A stretch of 64,000 nucleotides of DNA from CALKXV01 sp965228905 (GTDB lineage: Bacteria > Pseudomonadota > Alphaproteobacteria > Rhodobacterales > Rhodobacteraceae). The position numbers and the translations under genes are program-made. Within the stretch, counting starts at the first letter, position 1, and each line of letters begins with the position of its first letter. Below the pieces are notes generated by a model. The model searched no databases, was not told the origin of the DNA, and was given only the letters and a program-made list of their open reading frames with translations. The stretch is taken from positions 1,426,001 to 1,490,000 of the forward strand of contig CBDDII010000003.1 in the NCBI GenBank assembly GCA_965228905.1, read 5' to 3'. Below, in pieces: positions 54,982 through 63,505 of the stretch.

Positions 54982-55755
54982 TCACTCGGCGATGAAACGT
55001 TTCATCACCTCGGCTTCCTGGGTTTCCATCATGGCGCGCGCCATTTCCATGTGACTGCGCATGACCTTGCGTGCCGCGTCGCTGTCGCCGTGCCGAAGCT
55101 GTGCAATCAGGTCGGTCTGGTGCTGCCGACCCTTCTGCCAGAGATCGTGGTTAGGCGTGGTGTAGAGGCGCTTGTAGACGGTGAGGTCGGTCAGGATCTG
55201 GGCCATGAAGCCGATGAAGAAACCCAGAAGGGCGTTGCCGCCGAAATCCGACAGCCGGGAATGGAACCGAAGCGAGGCGACGTGTTGACGCCGTTCTTCC
55301 TCGGCATCCTTGGCAGCTTCGGCGTAGTCTTCCATGATCGCCTCAAGCTCGCCCAACTGGTCTTCGCTGAGGTTTCCCGCAAGGCTGGCGGCGAGTTCGG
55401 GTTCAAGGGCGATGCGCACCTGGTAGATGTCGTCGATGGTCACGTCGCGGAAATAGAAGTAGTTCGCCAGTAGCGCGGTTGCCCTTTCGCGGGTCACCGC
55501 GCCGACGAAGCTGCCGCCGCCCGGTCCGGTTTTCGTTTCGATCAACCCCTGCGCCTGCAAAAGCCGCATGGCTTCGCGGATCGTGCCCTTGGACATGCCG
55601 AAGCGGTCGATCAGTTCCGCTTCTCCGGGCAACCGGTCGCCGGGTTGCAACCCGCGTTCGACAACCCAGTCCTTGATCGCATCGGCGACGCGCAGCGGGC
55701 GCGAGCGCCTTGGGCGGTTTTTCGGGTCGTGTGGCCTGCCTCGGGGCGTGTTCAA
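54982..55755 (-). CDS. GntR-family regulator (FadR/FCD type)
   Basis: A winged-helix GntR repressor with an FCD domain. The DNA-binding part is VADAIKDWVVERGLQPGDRLPGEAELIDRFGMSKGTIREAMRLLQAQGLI, and GGGSFV marks the wing end. The FCD helices include RIALEPELAASLAG and a C-terminal HMEMARAMM. There is no ATG before the DNA-binding domain. I place the start at a TTG giving (M)NTPRGRPHDPKN, for 257 residues. A TTG 81 bases further upstream would require translating through an operator-like palindrome. The boundary is uncertain; the gene is not. Confidence 0.8.
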   Translation of the reverse strand: MNTPRGRPHDPKNRPRRSRPLRVADAIKDWVVERGLQPGDRLPGEAELIDRFGMSKGTIREAMRLLQAQGLIETKTGPGGGSFVGAVTRERATALLANYFYFRDVTIDDIYQVRIALEPELAASLAGNLSEDQLGELEAIMEDYAEAAKDAEEERRQHVASLRFHSRLSDFGGNALLGFFIGFMAQILTDLTVYKRLYTTPNHDLWQKGRQHQTDLIAQLRHGDSDAARKVMRSHMEMARAMMETQEAEVMKRFIAE

Positions 55756-55799
55756 GATTTGATCCAGGGGTTTGAGTGCGGTATTTGCACCAGAAAACC

Positions 55800-55817
55800 T
55801 ATTTATTATGATAAATT
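55800..55817. promoter_or_regulatory. GntR-type operator 3, autoregulatory site
   Basis: TATTTATTATGATAAATT matches operator 1 at 16 of 18 positions. It lies just upstream of the regulator's likely start, which suggests that the regulator controls its own expression as well as the importer and DUF1028 genes. Confidence 0.6.
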
Positions 55818-55854
55818 CAAGGCCAAGATGGACCAACGGTGTGAACGCCGCCCG

Positions 55855-56424
55855 TCAGCCTCCTTGCCATTCCATGACGGCCTCGAGCGGGTAAAGCAGC
55901 ATCAGCACGTTCAGGGCCAGACCGTCGCGGATGACGAAGGCGGTCATCACCTCGAAGCCGAGAGCCAGAAGCACCGTGGCCCAGACGGGCAGGATACGGG
56001 CGAGGGCGAAACCGATCCACATGGCGATCACATCGGCCACCGAGTTCAGCACGCTGTCGCCGTAGTAATCGAGCGAGATCGTCACCGCGCGGTAGCGTTC
56101 GATCACGGCGTCCGAGTTCTCGACAACCTCCCAGGCGCATTCCACCAGCGTGGCGATGGAGAACCGCCAGCCAAGGCTTAGACGACCGGCCACCAGCCAG
56201 AGGACACCGTAGAACAAAAAGCCGTGGATGATGTGGCTGAAGGTGTACCAGTCAGAGATATGTTGCGAGTTCTCCGAGCTGAAACGTACCCCGTGCCAGA
56301 GTTTCACATAGCCGCAGGTGCAGAGCGGTTCGCGCCCGACGAACAACAGCCAGAGCGCCATGAGGACCGTGATGGCAATTCCGACGGAATAGCCCCAGTG
56401 CCGTTCGCCTTGCAGGGATGTCAC
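55855..56424 (-). CDS. DUF2585 family membrane protein, GTG start
   Basis: A 189-residue protein with four to five hydrophobic segments. It has the DUF2585 features GREPLCTCGYVKLWHG and SQHISDWYTFSHIIHGFLFYG early and ECAWEVVENSDAVIERYR centrally. The start is GTG, overlapping the fur stop by four bases (GTGA). The family is largely alphaproteobacterial with no assigned function; the histidines and cysteines could hold a metal. Coupling to a Fur-family gene hints at metal-related expression. Confidence 0.84.
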   Translation of the reverse strand: MTSLQGERHWGYSVGIAITVLMALWLLFVGREPLCTCGYVKLWHGVRFSSENSQHISDWYTFSHIIHGFLFYGVLWLVAGRLSLGWRFSIATLVECAWEVVENSDAVIERYRAVTISLDYYGDSVLNSVADVIAMWIGFALARILPVWATVLLALGFEVMTAFVIRDGLALNVLMLLYPLEAVMEWQGG

Positions 56425-56840
56425 TTCTTGCTCCGTTCGGATTTCACGCCGTAAAGCTCCATGCGGTGGCCTTTCAATTCATAGCCCAGCTTGGCGGCAA
56501 TCTTTTCCTGAAGCGCCTCGATTTCCTCGTCAACGAATTCGATGACTTCGCCCGAGTTGAGGTCGATCAGGTGGTCGTGGTGTTCGCGTTCAGCGTCTTC
56601 GTAGCGGGCGCGGCCATCGCCGAATTCAAGCTTCTCGAGGATGCCGGCCTCTTCGAAGAGTTTCACGGTGCGGTAGACGGTGGCGAGCGAAATTCCCGAA
56701 TCGAGCGCCGAGGCGCGGGCGTAAAGCTCTTCCACGTCCGGGTGATCCACGGCCTCTTCCAGGACGGTCGCGATGGTGCGCCTTTGCCCGGTCATGCGCA
56801 GGCCTTTCGCCTCGCATCGTTCGATGATCGTGTCGGACAT
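56421..56840 (-). CDS. fur: Fur-family metalloregulator (Fur/Mur)
   Basis: A 139-residue Fur-family repressor. It has helix-turn-helix ISLATVYRTVKLFEEAGILEKL and the metal-binding histidine stretch AEREHHDHLIDLNSGEVIEFVDEEIE. The CxxC structural-zinc pairs of E. coli Fur are absent, as in alphaproteobacterial Fur/Mur proteins, which sense manganese or iron. Not an Irr protein, since no haem-regulatory motif is seen. It is followed by the coupled DUF2585 gene. Confidence 0.9.
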   Translation of the reverse strand: MSDTIIERCEAKGLRMTGQRRTIATVLEEAVDHPDVEELYARASALDSGISLATVYRTVKLFEEAGILEKLEFGDGRARYEDAEREHHDHLIDLNSGEVIEFVDEEIEALQEKIAAKLGYELKGHRMELYGVKSERSKK

Positions 56841-56897
56841 GTCCTGCCTCGCTCGCCTTTTGCGAGTTTTAGGCGAAGTGGGGGCAGAGGAAAACCC

Positions 56898-57755
56898 TCA
56901 GAGCGTCAGGCGGCCTTCCATGACCTTTACCGCCCGGCCTTCGATGGAGACGGCGACGGGGGCGGCGTTTTCCACGGTGACGGAGGATCGGATCTGGCTG
57001 GGGCGGCCCATGTCGAACCCTTGTGCGATCTCGAAGCTGGCTGACACGCCGTCAAGCTGGCCGAGATAGGCGGTGAGGGCGGCTGCCGCGCTTCCGGTGG
57101 CCGGGTCTTCGGGGATGCCGTCCAGCGGGGCGAACATACGGGCGTTGATGGTCGCGCCGTCGCGTGTGTAGACCAGAAGGTCATAGTGCGTTTCGGTCGG
57201 CCAGTGGGGGTCGAAGGCGCGGAAGGCGTCGGTGTTCGGGATTGCGGCTGACAGGGCAGCGTCGTGGGTCAGTTCGGCGATGGCAAAGGGCAGGCCGACA
57301 CTGGCGATGATGGGGACGTGGCGGTCGGTGCGGATGGTGCTTTCGTCAAGGCCCACGCTGTCGGCGATGACCTTGGGTGCGGGGCCGGGCCAGGTTTCAA
57401 GGGGGACCTTGGTGACAAAACGCGCGGCACCATCGGCCACGGTGACGGGGATCGGGCCGACGCCAAGTTCCAGCACCATGCTTGGGCCGACCTGCCCAAG
57501 TTCGAACAGCGCAAGGGCGGTGCCGACCGTGGGGTGACCGGCAAAGGGGATTTCCATCGTGGGGGTGAAGATGCGCACCCTGGAATCGCCGCCGTGATCG
57601 GCGGGGTATACGAAGGTGGTTTCGGAAAAGTTGAACTCCCGCGCGATGCGCTGCAACTGGTCTTCGGCCAGTGCGCTTGCATCGGGGATCACAGCGAGGG
57701 GATTGCCGCCAAAGGCGCGGTCCGTGAAAACGTCGTAGACAAGATAGTCGGTCAT
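56898..57755 (-). CDS. PhzF family protein
   Basis: A 285-residue PhzF-like isomerase-fold protein (diaminopimelate-epimerase fold). The first half opens YLVYDVFTDRAFGGNPLAVIPDA, carries the conserved catalytic glutamate region FNFSETTFV and continues with FAGHPTVGTA. The second half has PEDPATGSAAAALTAYL. PhzF itself acts in phenazine synthesis, but most homologues have unknown substrates. Either of two consecutive ATG codons could start it; the upstream one overlaps the antiporter stop by four bases. Confidence 0.88.
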   Translation of the reverse strand: MTDYLVYDVFTDRAFGGNPLAVIPDASALAEDQLQRIAREFNFSETTFVYPADHGGDSRVRIFTPTMEIPFAGHPTVGTALALFELGQVGPSMVLELGVGPIPVTVADGAARFVTKVPLETWPGPAPKVIADSVGLDESTIRTDRHVPIIASVGLPFAIAELTHDAALSAAIPNTDAFRAFDPHWPTETHYDLLVYTRDGATINARMFAPLDGIPEDPATGSAAAALTAYLGQLDGVSASFEIAQGFDMGRPSQIRSSVTVENAAPVAVSIEGRAVKVMEGRLTL

Positions 57756-59002
57756 CATACCAGATCCGGTTCCCGGCCCAGCCGGTTGGCCAGGCGTGCC
57801 ACGGTCAGACCCTGCACCACGATCGAGAAGATCACCACCAGGTAGGTGGAGGTCAGGATCAGGGGTTTCCACTCGCCGTCAGGCAGGCTGAGCGCCAGCG
57901 CGACGGAGATGCCGCCCTTCAATCCGCCCCATGTCATGATCGGAATTACTCCGGGCGAAAAGGTACGGAACGGGCGCAGGATCAGCACCGGCACGGCCAC
58001 GGCGGCAAGGCGGGCAAAGAGTGCCAGCGCGATGGCGGCCAGCCCGGTCTGGAAGGCGTCCATCGAGAAGGTGACGGCAAAGACCTCGATCCCGATCAAA
58101 AGGAACAATACGGCGTTCAGGATCTCGTCGATCAGTTTCCAGAAGGCGTCGACATATTTGCGGGTTTCCTCGCTCATGCCTTTCGCCGTGCCCACATCGC
58201 CGATCAGCAGGCCCGCGCAGACCGCCATGATCGGGGCGGAAAAATGCAGCCAGACCGCAAGCTGATAGCCTCCGAAGGCGAGGGCGAGGGTCAGAAGAAC
58301 TTCGAGCGAGTAATCGTCGATCCGGCGCATCAGGCGGAAGGTCATGTAGCCAAGCGCAATGCCGAGAAGGGCGCCTCCGACCGCTTCTTGCAGGAACAGG
58401 GTCGCCGCGCCCGAGAAGCCCGATGCGTGGTCGTCGCCGTGGGGGAAGGCGAGACCGACCAGCACCAGAAAGACGACATAGCCGACACCATCGTTGAACA
58501 GGCTTTCACCGGCGATCTTGGTTTCCAGCGATTTCGGCAGGCTGGCTTCGCGCAAGACACCCAGCACCGCAACCGGGTCGGTGGGTGAGATCAACGCGCC
58601 GAAGACCAGTGCAATCAGGATCGGCATCCCCGTCAGCCAGGAAAAGCCGACGCCGACGATCACTGTGGAGAGGGCCACGCCAATCGTCGCCATCAGGGCC
58701 ACAAGCCGCCACTGGGCACGCAGGTCGGCCAGTTTGACATGCAAGGCCCCGGCGAACAGCAACAGCCCCAGCATCCCTTCCAGAAGCGCGTCGGAAAAGG
58801 CGATGCCGCCCACCAGCGAGCGGACCTGATCATCCACGGTGAAACCCTGAACCAGAAGGTCGAGCGCGAGGATGACAAGCGAGGCTGCAAGCGACACCAC
58901 AAGGATGCCGATGGCCGAGGGCAGTTTCAGGAACAGGTAATTGATGGCCCCGAAAAGAGCCGCCAGAACGATCAGAAGCGATGTAAGTTGCAAAAGGTCC
59001 AT
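57755..59002 (-). CDS. Cation:proton antiporter (CPA1 family Na+/H+ exchanger)
   Basis: A 415-residue antiporter with 12 to 13 hydrophobic segments. Key features are LVFGALISPTDPVAVLGVLR, with the CPA1 discontinuous helix and aspartate in SPTDP; GESLFNDGVGYVVFLV, with the ND motif typical of NhaP/NHE exchangers; and MTWGGLKGGISVALALSLP. It probably exports sodium or potassium in exchange for protons. It lacks the long C-terminal regulatory domain of larger NhaP proteins. Coupled to the phzF-like gene by overlap. Confidence 0.9.
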   Translation of the reverse strand: MDLLQLTSLLIVLAALFGAINYLFLKLPSAIGILVVSLAASLVILALDLLVQGFTVDDQVRSLVGGIAFSDALLEGMLGLLLFAGALHVKLADLRAQWRLVALMATIGVALSTVIVGVGFSWLTGMPILIALVFGALISPTDPVAVLGVLREASLPKSLETKIAGESLFNDGVGYVVFLVLVGLAFPHGDDHASGFSGAATLFLQEAVGGALLGIALGYMTFRLMRRIDDYSLEVLLTLALAFGGYQLAVWLHFSAPIMAVCAGLLIGDVGTAKGMSEETRKYVDAFWKLIDEILNAVLFLLIGIEVFAVTFSMDAFQTGLAAIALALFARLAAVAVPVLILRPFRTFSPGVIPIMTWGGLKGGISVALALSLPDGEWKPLILTSTYLVVIFSIVVQGLTVARLANRLGREPDLV

Positions 59003-59083
59003 GGGCGATGACTAGCACAAGCCGCAGGCCGGGGAACCCCGTTCTTCGTTGCGGTGATGGCCTGCAAGGGATAGGGCCGGGGC

Positions 59084-59971
59084 ATGGCGAGGAAGGACAA
59101 CATCGACACTTTGGGGGCGGCGGCACTTGTCGGGTTCTCGATGCTTCTGGCATTCAACCAGGTTGTGGTCGCGGTGGTGAACGAAGGCCTGCAGCCCGTG
59201 TTCTTTGCCGGGGTGCGCTCGCTCGGGGCGGTTTTCTGTCTGTGGCTGTGGTTTCTTGTGCGACGACGTCCCTTGAAGCTGGAGCGCAAGGACCTGTTCT
59301 ATGGCGTACTCATGGGACTGCTTTTCGCACTGGAGTTCATCTTTCTGTTCGTCGCGCTTGATTTGACGACCGTCTCTCGCGCGTCGATCCTGTTTTACAC
59401 GATGCCCCTTTGGCTGGCGCTGATGGCGCATGTCTTTATTCCAGGCGAGCGGATCACGCCGATGAAAGGCGTCGGTCAGGCGCTGGCGTTTTCCGGGATG
59501 GTCGTTGCGATCCTGTGGCGCGGGGACGCGGGAGAGGCTTCGCTTCTTGGCGATTTTCTTGCTGTCGGCGGAGCGCTTGGCTGGGCGGCTCTGGCATTGA
59601 TTGCGCGGACCGGGCTTAAGGATGTGGCCCCCGACCGGCAGTTGTTCTGGCAGGTGCTTGTCTCGGCCCCGATCCTTTTGTTGGCCTCGCTCGCCTTTGG
59701 GCCGCTGATCCGGGATTTGCAGCCGATCCATCTTTGGGGGCTGGCGTTCCAGACTGTCATCATCGTGTCGGCGGGCTTTGCCTTCTGGCTGTGGCTGCTG
59801 ACGATTTATCCGGCGGCCAGCGTGGCCGCCTTCAGCTTTCTTGCACCGGTTTTTGGCGTGATCCTTGGTTGGTGGCTCTTGGGAGAGACCATCGGTGCGC
59901 CGGTTGTCGTCGCACTTGTGCTCGTCGCGTCAGGGCTGATCCTGATCAACCGGCCCGCGCGGCGGGTTTAG
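59084..59971 (+). CDS. EamA/DMT family transporter
   Basis: A 295-residue permease with ten hydrophobic helices in two EamA repeats. The first includes VALDLTTVSRASILFYTMPLWLALM and the second AFWLWLLTIYPAASVAAFSFLAPVFGVILGWWLLGE, both standard DMT sequences. Substrate is usually an amino acid or metabolite being exported; not inferable here. It is divergent from the antiporter gene and its end overlaps selO by four bases. Confidence 0.9.
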   Translation: MARKDNIDTLGAAALVGFSMLLAFNQVVVAVVNEGLQPVFFAGVRSLGAVFCLWLWFLVRRRPLKLERKDLFYGVLMGLLFALEFIFLFVALDLTTVSRASILFYTMPLWLALMAHVFIPGERITPMKGVGQALAFSGMVVAILWRGDAGEASLLGDFLAVGGALGWAALALIARTGLKDVAPDRQLFWQVLVSAPILLLASLAFGPLIRDLQPIHLWGLAFQTVIIVSAGFAFWLWLLTIYPAASVAAFSFLAPVFGVILGWWLLGETIGAPVVVALVLVASGLILINRPARRV

Positions 59972-61392
59972 GTGCCGCAAAAGGTCTGCGGCACGATTTC
60001 GTCCTTGGTCGGCGGGCGGGTGAGGTCGGCGTATTCGCCGGGGTCTGCAAAGGGCGTGGCAAGGGCGGGGTTCATCCGTTCGAAAAGAGCAAACTCGCCT
60101 GCGACTGCTGCCTGGATTGCCGCTTCGATCCGATGTGTACGCGGGATGAGGGCGGGGTTCACCGTTTGCATCTCCGCGATGCGGTCGTCGGGCGTGGCGT
60201 CTTCCTTCGCAAGTCGGTCGCGCCAGGTGGTCTCCCAGCCATCGAAAGCCTCGCGGTCGAGGAAGTTGTCCCGTGCGGCATCCGTGCCAAGGGCGCGGAA
60301 GGTGTTGGTGAAATCGGCCTGCTGTTCGGCCATGATCTTCAGCAAGCCTTGCGCCAGATTACTGTCGCCTTCGTCTTCGGTCTGAAGTCCGAGCTTCGCG
60401 CGGAAGACGCGCAGCCAGGCGGTGCGGAACAGGTCGGCAAACCGGTCAATCGAGGCCTGTGCGGCCTCCAGATCGCCGATCAGGGGCATCAGGGCCGAGG
60501 CAAGCTGCACCAGGTTCCACATCGCCATGTCGGGTTGCCGCCCGTAGGCATAACGCCCCTGCTGGTCGATCGAGGAGAAGACCCGCATCGGGTGATAGAC
60601 ATCCATGAAGGCGCAGGGGCCATAGTCGATGGTTTCGCCGGATATTGTCATGTTGTCGGTGTTCATCACGCCGTGGATGAAGCCGAGGCCGAGCCATGTG
60701 GCGATGAGTTCCGCCTGTCGCGCGACGACTCCGTCGAGGAGGCCAAGCGCGCCGTCTGCCTCGGGGTCATGACGCTGGATGGCGTGGGTGACTAGTGCTT
60801 CAAGCGCCTCTGTGTCGTCGTTTGCCATGAAGTACTGGAAGGTGCCGACGCGGATATGGCTTGAGGCCACGCGGGTCAGGACGGCGCCCGGCAGACCCGT
60901 TTCACGCTGGACGACCTCGCCTGTCGTCACGGCGGCAAGGGCGCGGGTGGTGGGCACGCCGAGGGCGGCCATGGCTTCGGACACGATATATTCGCGGATC
61001 ACCGGGCCAAGCCAGGCGCGGCCATCGCCCATACGGGAATAGGGGGTCGGCCCGGAGCCTTTCAACTGCACATCGAACCTTGCGCCGTCGGGGGCCACGA
61101 CCTCGCCCAACAGGATGGCGCGCCCGTCGCCAAGGCGCGGGGACCAGCCGCCGAACTGGTGCCCCGCATAGACCTGGGCCAGCGGATCGGCCCTGTCGGG
61201 AACGATGTTACCGGCAAGAGCGGCGATGCCTTCTTCGGACCGAAGTGCCGCGGCATCGAGGCCGAGACGCGCGGCAAGGGGGGCGTTCAGGGCAAGGAGG
61301 CCGGGCTTGGCCACCGGGGTTGGCGGCATCTTTGTATAAAACCGCTCGGGCAGGCGGGCATAGGAATTGTCGAAGGGCAGGTCGAGGCTCAT
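59968..61392 (-). CDS. selO: Protein adenylyltransferase SelO (YdiU/UPF0061)
   Basis: A 474-residue pseudokinase-fold enzyme that transfers AMP to proteins (AMPylation) in redox stress. Conserved stretches are YAGHQFGGWSPRLGDGRAILLGE, VQLKGSGPTPYSRMGDGRA (ATP-site lysine), HIRVGTFQYF and FIHGVMNTDNMTISGETIDYGPCAFMD, which carries the metal-binding Asn and Asp. Unlike eukaryotic SelO there is no selenocysteine: the C-terminus ends in TFCGT with an ordinary cysteine codon. The ATG giving MSLDLPFDN was chosen; a TTG six bases upstream is less likely. Repeat copy C lies upstream. Confidence 0.93.
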   Translation of the reverse strand: MSLDLPFDNSYARLPERFYTKMPPTPVAKPGLLALNAPLAARLGLDAAALRSEEGIAALAGNIVPDRADPLAQVYAGHQFGGWSPRLGDGRAILLGEVVAPDGARFDVQLKGSGPTPYSRMGDGRAWLGPVIREYIVSEAMAALGVPTTRALAAVTTGEVVQRETGLPGAVLTRVASSHIRVGTFQYFMANDDTEALEALVTHAIQRHDPEADGALGLLDGVVARQAELIATWLGLGFIHGVMNTDNMTISGETIDYGPCAFMDVYHPMRVFSSIDQQGRYAYGRQPDMAMWNLVQLASALMPLIGDLEAAQASIDRFADLFRTAWLRVFRAKLGLQTEDEGDSNLAQGLLKIMAEQQADFTNTFRALGTDAARDNFLDREAFDGWETTWRDRLAKEDATPDDRIAEMQTVNPALIPRTHRIEAAIQAAVAGEFALFERMNPALATPFADPGEYADLTRPPTKDEIVPQTFCGT

Positions 61393-61435
61393 ACCCAATA
61401 CCTAGGGCTTTCCGGAATGGATTGCATCCCTGCCT

Positions 61436-61493
61436 GTTTCATCGCTTTGAAAATACGCCCGCCGGAGGCGCAAAAAAAATTGAGGATTTTTTT
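61436..61493 (-). repeat. Dispersed palindromic repeat, copy C, with adjacent A/T hairpin
   Basis: In transcript sense (minus strand) GCGCCTCCGGCGGGCG is followed by GTATTTTCAAAGC and GATGAAAC. This is the form of an intergenic repeat I associate with Rhodobacterales genomes. A CGCC-TCC-GGCG stem can form. Immediately before it an A7/T7 inverted repeat (61472-61493) closes around seven bases and ends in a T-run, which may weakly terminate the upstream GNAT transcript. It lies between the GNAT stop and the selO start. Confidence 0.65.
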
Positions 61494-61516
61494 GTCCGTG
61501 CGATGAGGGTTTCCGC

Positions 61517-61960
61517 TCAATCCGCAAGCCAGGTCATGAGAGGCATGTCGCGCCTCCGGAACCCGGCGCGGCGGTAAATCCGGCTGGCCTCGTCGTTCAC
61601 GGCTTCGAGGTGCAGGGCGACGATGCCCGCTTCGCCGAGCGCCTTTTGCAGGGCGGCGAGTGCTTCGCTTCCCATGCCGCGCCCGCGCACCTTGTCGCGC
61701 ACCCACAACTCGTCGATGAACCCGTCCATGCCGCCCAGTTGCAGCGACCAGCCGAACCCGACCGCAACGTAGCCGACAGGCGACATCTTCGGCCCGATCA
61801 GCCAGATCGCCCCAAGCGGGGAACCTTCCAGAAGCGGTTCGATCGCGGCGCGGCGGTGGTCGTCGCTGGTTTCAAACCCCAGTTCGTCGTGGCACCGGGT
61901 GACCATGGACAAGACCCGTTCAAGATCGCCGGGGCCTGCAAGATGAAGGATCTGGGTCAT
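61517..61960 (-). CDS. GNAT family N-acetyltransferase
   Basis: A 147-residue acetyltransferase. It has the canonical motif A region ELWVRDKVRGRGMGSEALAALQKAL (acetyl-CoA pyrophosphate loop RGRGMG), followed by VALHLEAVNDEASRIYRRAGFRRR. The start overlaps the pyridoxamine-oxidase-like stop by four bases, placing it third in a nucleoside hydrolase, PNPOx-like, GNAT series. The substrate is unknown. Confidence 0.88.
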   Translation of the reverse strand: MTQILHLAGPGDLERVLSMVTRCHDELGFETSDDHRRAAIEPLLEGSPLGAIWLIGPKMSPVGYVAVGFGWSLQLGGMDGFIDELWVRDKVRGRGMGSEALAALQKALGEAGIVALHLEAVNDEASRIYRRAGFRRRDMPLMTWLAD

Positions 61961-62433
61961 GCAACCTCGCTGTCGGTCGGCCAGGACAGGGCGGGACCGC
62001 TCAGGAAATAAGAGACGTTGTTGGTGAAGATGGTGTCGGGGTCCAGCCGGATCAAGCGGCCATCCGGGTCGTCGATCCTCGCGATATTGTCGACGAACCA
62101 GGGGTTCCACGCGGCCTCATCCGGGCCGAGGTAGAGCGCAAGCAGGCGGCGGAATCGAGCAGGGTCCATCGGCAGGATTTCGGCGCACCCGCGCAGGCCC
62201 AGATGCGCCAGCTTTCCGGTCTTGCGGTCGAAGTCCACGATTTCGACGGCGGCGCGGGGGTCTTGTTCAAGGCGGCGAACCGCACCGCCGGTACGGCTGC
62301 CGAGCATCCAGAGCGCACCTTCTTCCCAGATGTACCAGACCGGCGAGTTGCGCGGACCTTCGGGCGAAAGCGTGGCGAGGTTCGCCATCAAGGGGGCCTG
62401 CAAAAGCCGTTCGGGATCGAAGTCATGACCCAT
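61957..62433 (-). CDS. Pyridoxamine 5'-phosphate oxidase-like flavin-binding protein
   Basis: A 158-residue split-barrel protein of the PNPOx-like superfamily. MANLATLSPEGPRNSPVWYIWEEGALWML is the typical opening, and VRRLEQDPRAAVEIVDFD is the common flavin- or F420-binding strand. Members may bind FMN, F420 or haem, and true pyridoxamine phosphate oxidase activity is not implied. The start overlaps the nucleoside hydrolase stop by one base and its own stop overlaps the GNAT start by four. Confidence 0.83.
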   Translation of the reverse strand: MGHDFDPERLLQAPLMANLATLSPEGPRNSPVWYIWEEGALWMLGSRTGGAVRRLEQDPRAAVEIVDFDRKTGKLAHLGLRGCAEILPMDPARFRRLLALYLGPDEAAWNPWFVDNIARIDDPDGRLIRLDPDTIFTNNVSYFLSGPALSWPTDSEVA

Positions 62434-63374
62434 CAGAACCGCCCCAGCCGTTCGGTCAGAAGGTCGAAGAATGCGTCGGCATTCACGTCACCAAGGAACA
62501 GGGCATTGGCGCGCCGGTCGGTAACGCGCCACCAGTCGGCAACGGTCATGCCGCGTGTAAGCGGCGACGCGGTTTCGATCTCGACGTTGATCCTGCGGCC
62601 CGAGAACAACTCGGGGCGCAAGAGATAGGCGATGGTGCAGGGGTCGTGGAGGGGGGCACCGGCCGATCCGTACTTTTCCTTGTCGAAACGTTCGAAGAAG
62701 TCGGTCCATGCCGCCACCATCTCGCCCACCCGGTTGCCGAGGGCGCGGAAGCCCTGGATGCGGGGGGCGGTGACCAGCGCCTTGTGGGTGACATCGAGCG
62801 GGGCGACGACAAGGGGTGCGCCGGATTTGAACACGATTTCGGCGGCTTCGGGATCGACGTAGATGTTGAATTCGGCGGCGGGGGTGATGTTGCCTACCTC
62901 GAAATAGGCCCCGCCCATCAGCACGATTTCTTGCACCCGGTCCACGATGTCGGGGGCGCGTTGAAAGGCGGTGGCGATATTGGTCAAGGGGCCAAGGGGG
63001 ACAAGCGTTACTGTCCTCGCGTCTTCGCGGCGCAGGGTTTCGACGATGAAATCCACCGCGTGGGCGTCTTGCAGGGGCATGACAGGATCGGTGAGTGCCG
63101 GGCCATCGAGGCCGGTCTTGCCGTGGACATGCTCGGCGGTGACGAGGCTGTGTTTCAGCGGCCTGTCGCAGCCTGCGAAGACCAGCGTGTCCTGGCGTTC
63201 TGCGAGTTCACAGACGATCCGGGCGTTTTTCTGCGTAAGGCTCAAAGGCACGTTTCCCGCGACCGCAGTGATGCTCAGAACCTCCAGTTCCTCGGGCGAG
63301 GCGAAGGCCAGAAGGATCGCCACGGCGTCGTCCTGGCCGGGATCGGTGTCGATGATGATCTTTCTTGCGGCCAT
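62433..63374 (-). CDS. Inosine-uridine-type nucleoside hydrolase
   Basis: A 313-residue N-ribohydrolase that splits ribonucleosides into base and ribose. The calcium-binding signature IIIDTDPGQDDAVAIL is at the N-terminus (aspartates 9-16). VTLVPLGPLTNIATAF, IVLMGGAYFEVGNITPAAEFNIYVDPEAA (second metal/ribose site) and LHDPCTIAYLL follow. There is no signal peptide, so it acts in the cytoplasm in nucleoside salvage. First gene of a three-gene coupled series. It diverges from the MmgE/PrpD gene. Confidence 0.93.
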   Translation of the reverse strand: MAARKIIIDTDPGQDDAVAILLAFASPEELEVLSITAVAGNVPLSLTQKNARIVCELAERQDTLVFAGCDRPLKHSLVTAEHVHGKTGLDGPALTDPVMPLQDAHAVDFIVETLRREDARTVTLVPLGPLTNIATAFQRAPDIVDRVQEIVLMGGAYFEVGNITPAAEFNIYVDPEAAEIVFKSGAPLVVAPLDVTHKALVTAPRIQGFRALGNRVGEMVAAWTDFFERFDKEKYGSAGAPLHDPCTIAYLLRPELFSGRRINVEIETASPLTRGMTVADWWRVTDRRANALFLGDVNADAFFDLLTERLGRF

Positions 63375-63505
63375 TGAGTCCTCCTGGGCAGAGCGCGGAC
63401 TTTGGCGCGGCGCTTGGGGCTTGTCCAGCCGTCCCTTGCGGCAGGGCCTTGACGCGCGCGGCGAGGCGCGGTCCTTTGCCGATGCCAATTCAGGAAAGCG
63501 ACGTC

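Noticed and set aside
59968..60000. Selenocysteine codon at the SelO C-terminus
   Set aside because: The C-terminus reads TFCGT followed by a normal stop; the cysteine codon is ordinary and no readthrough is needed.
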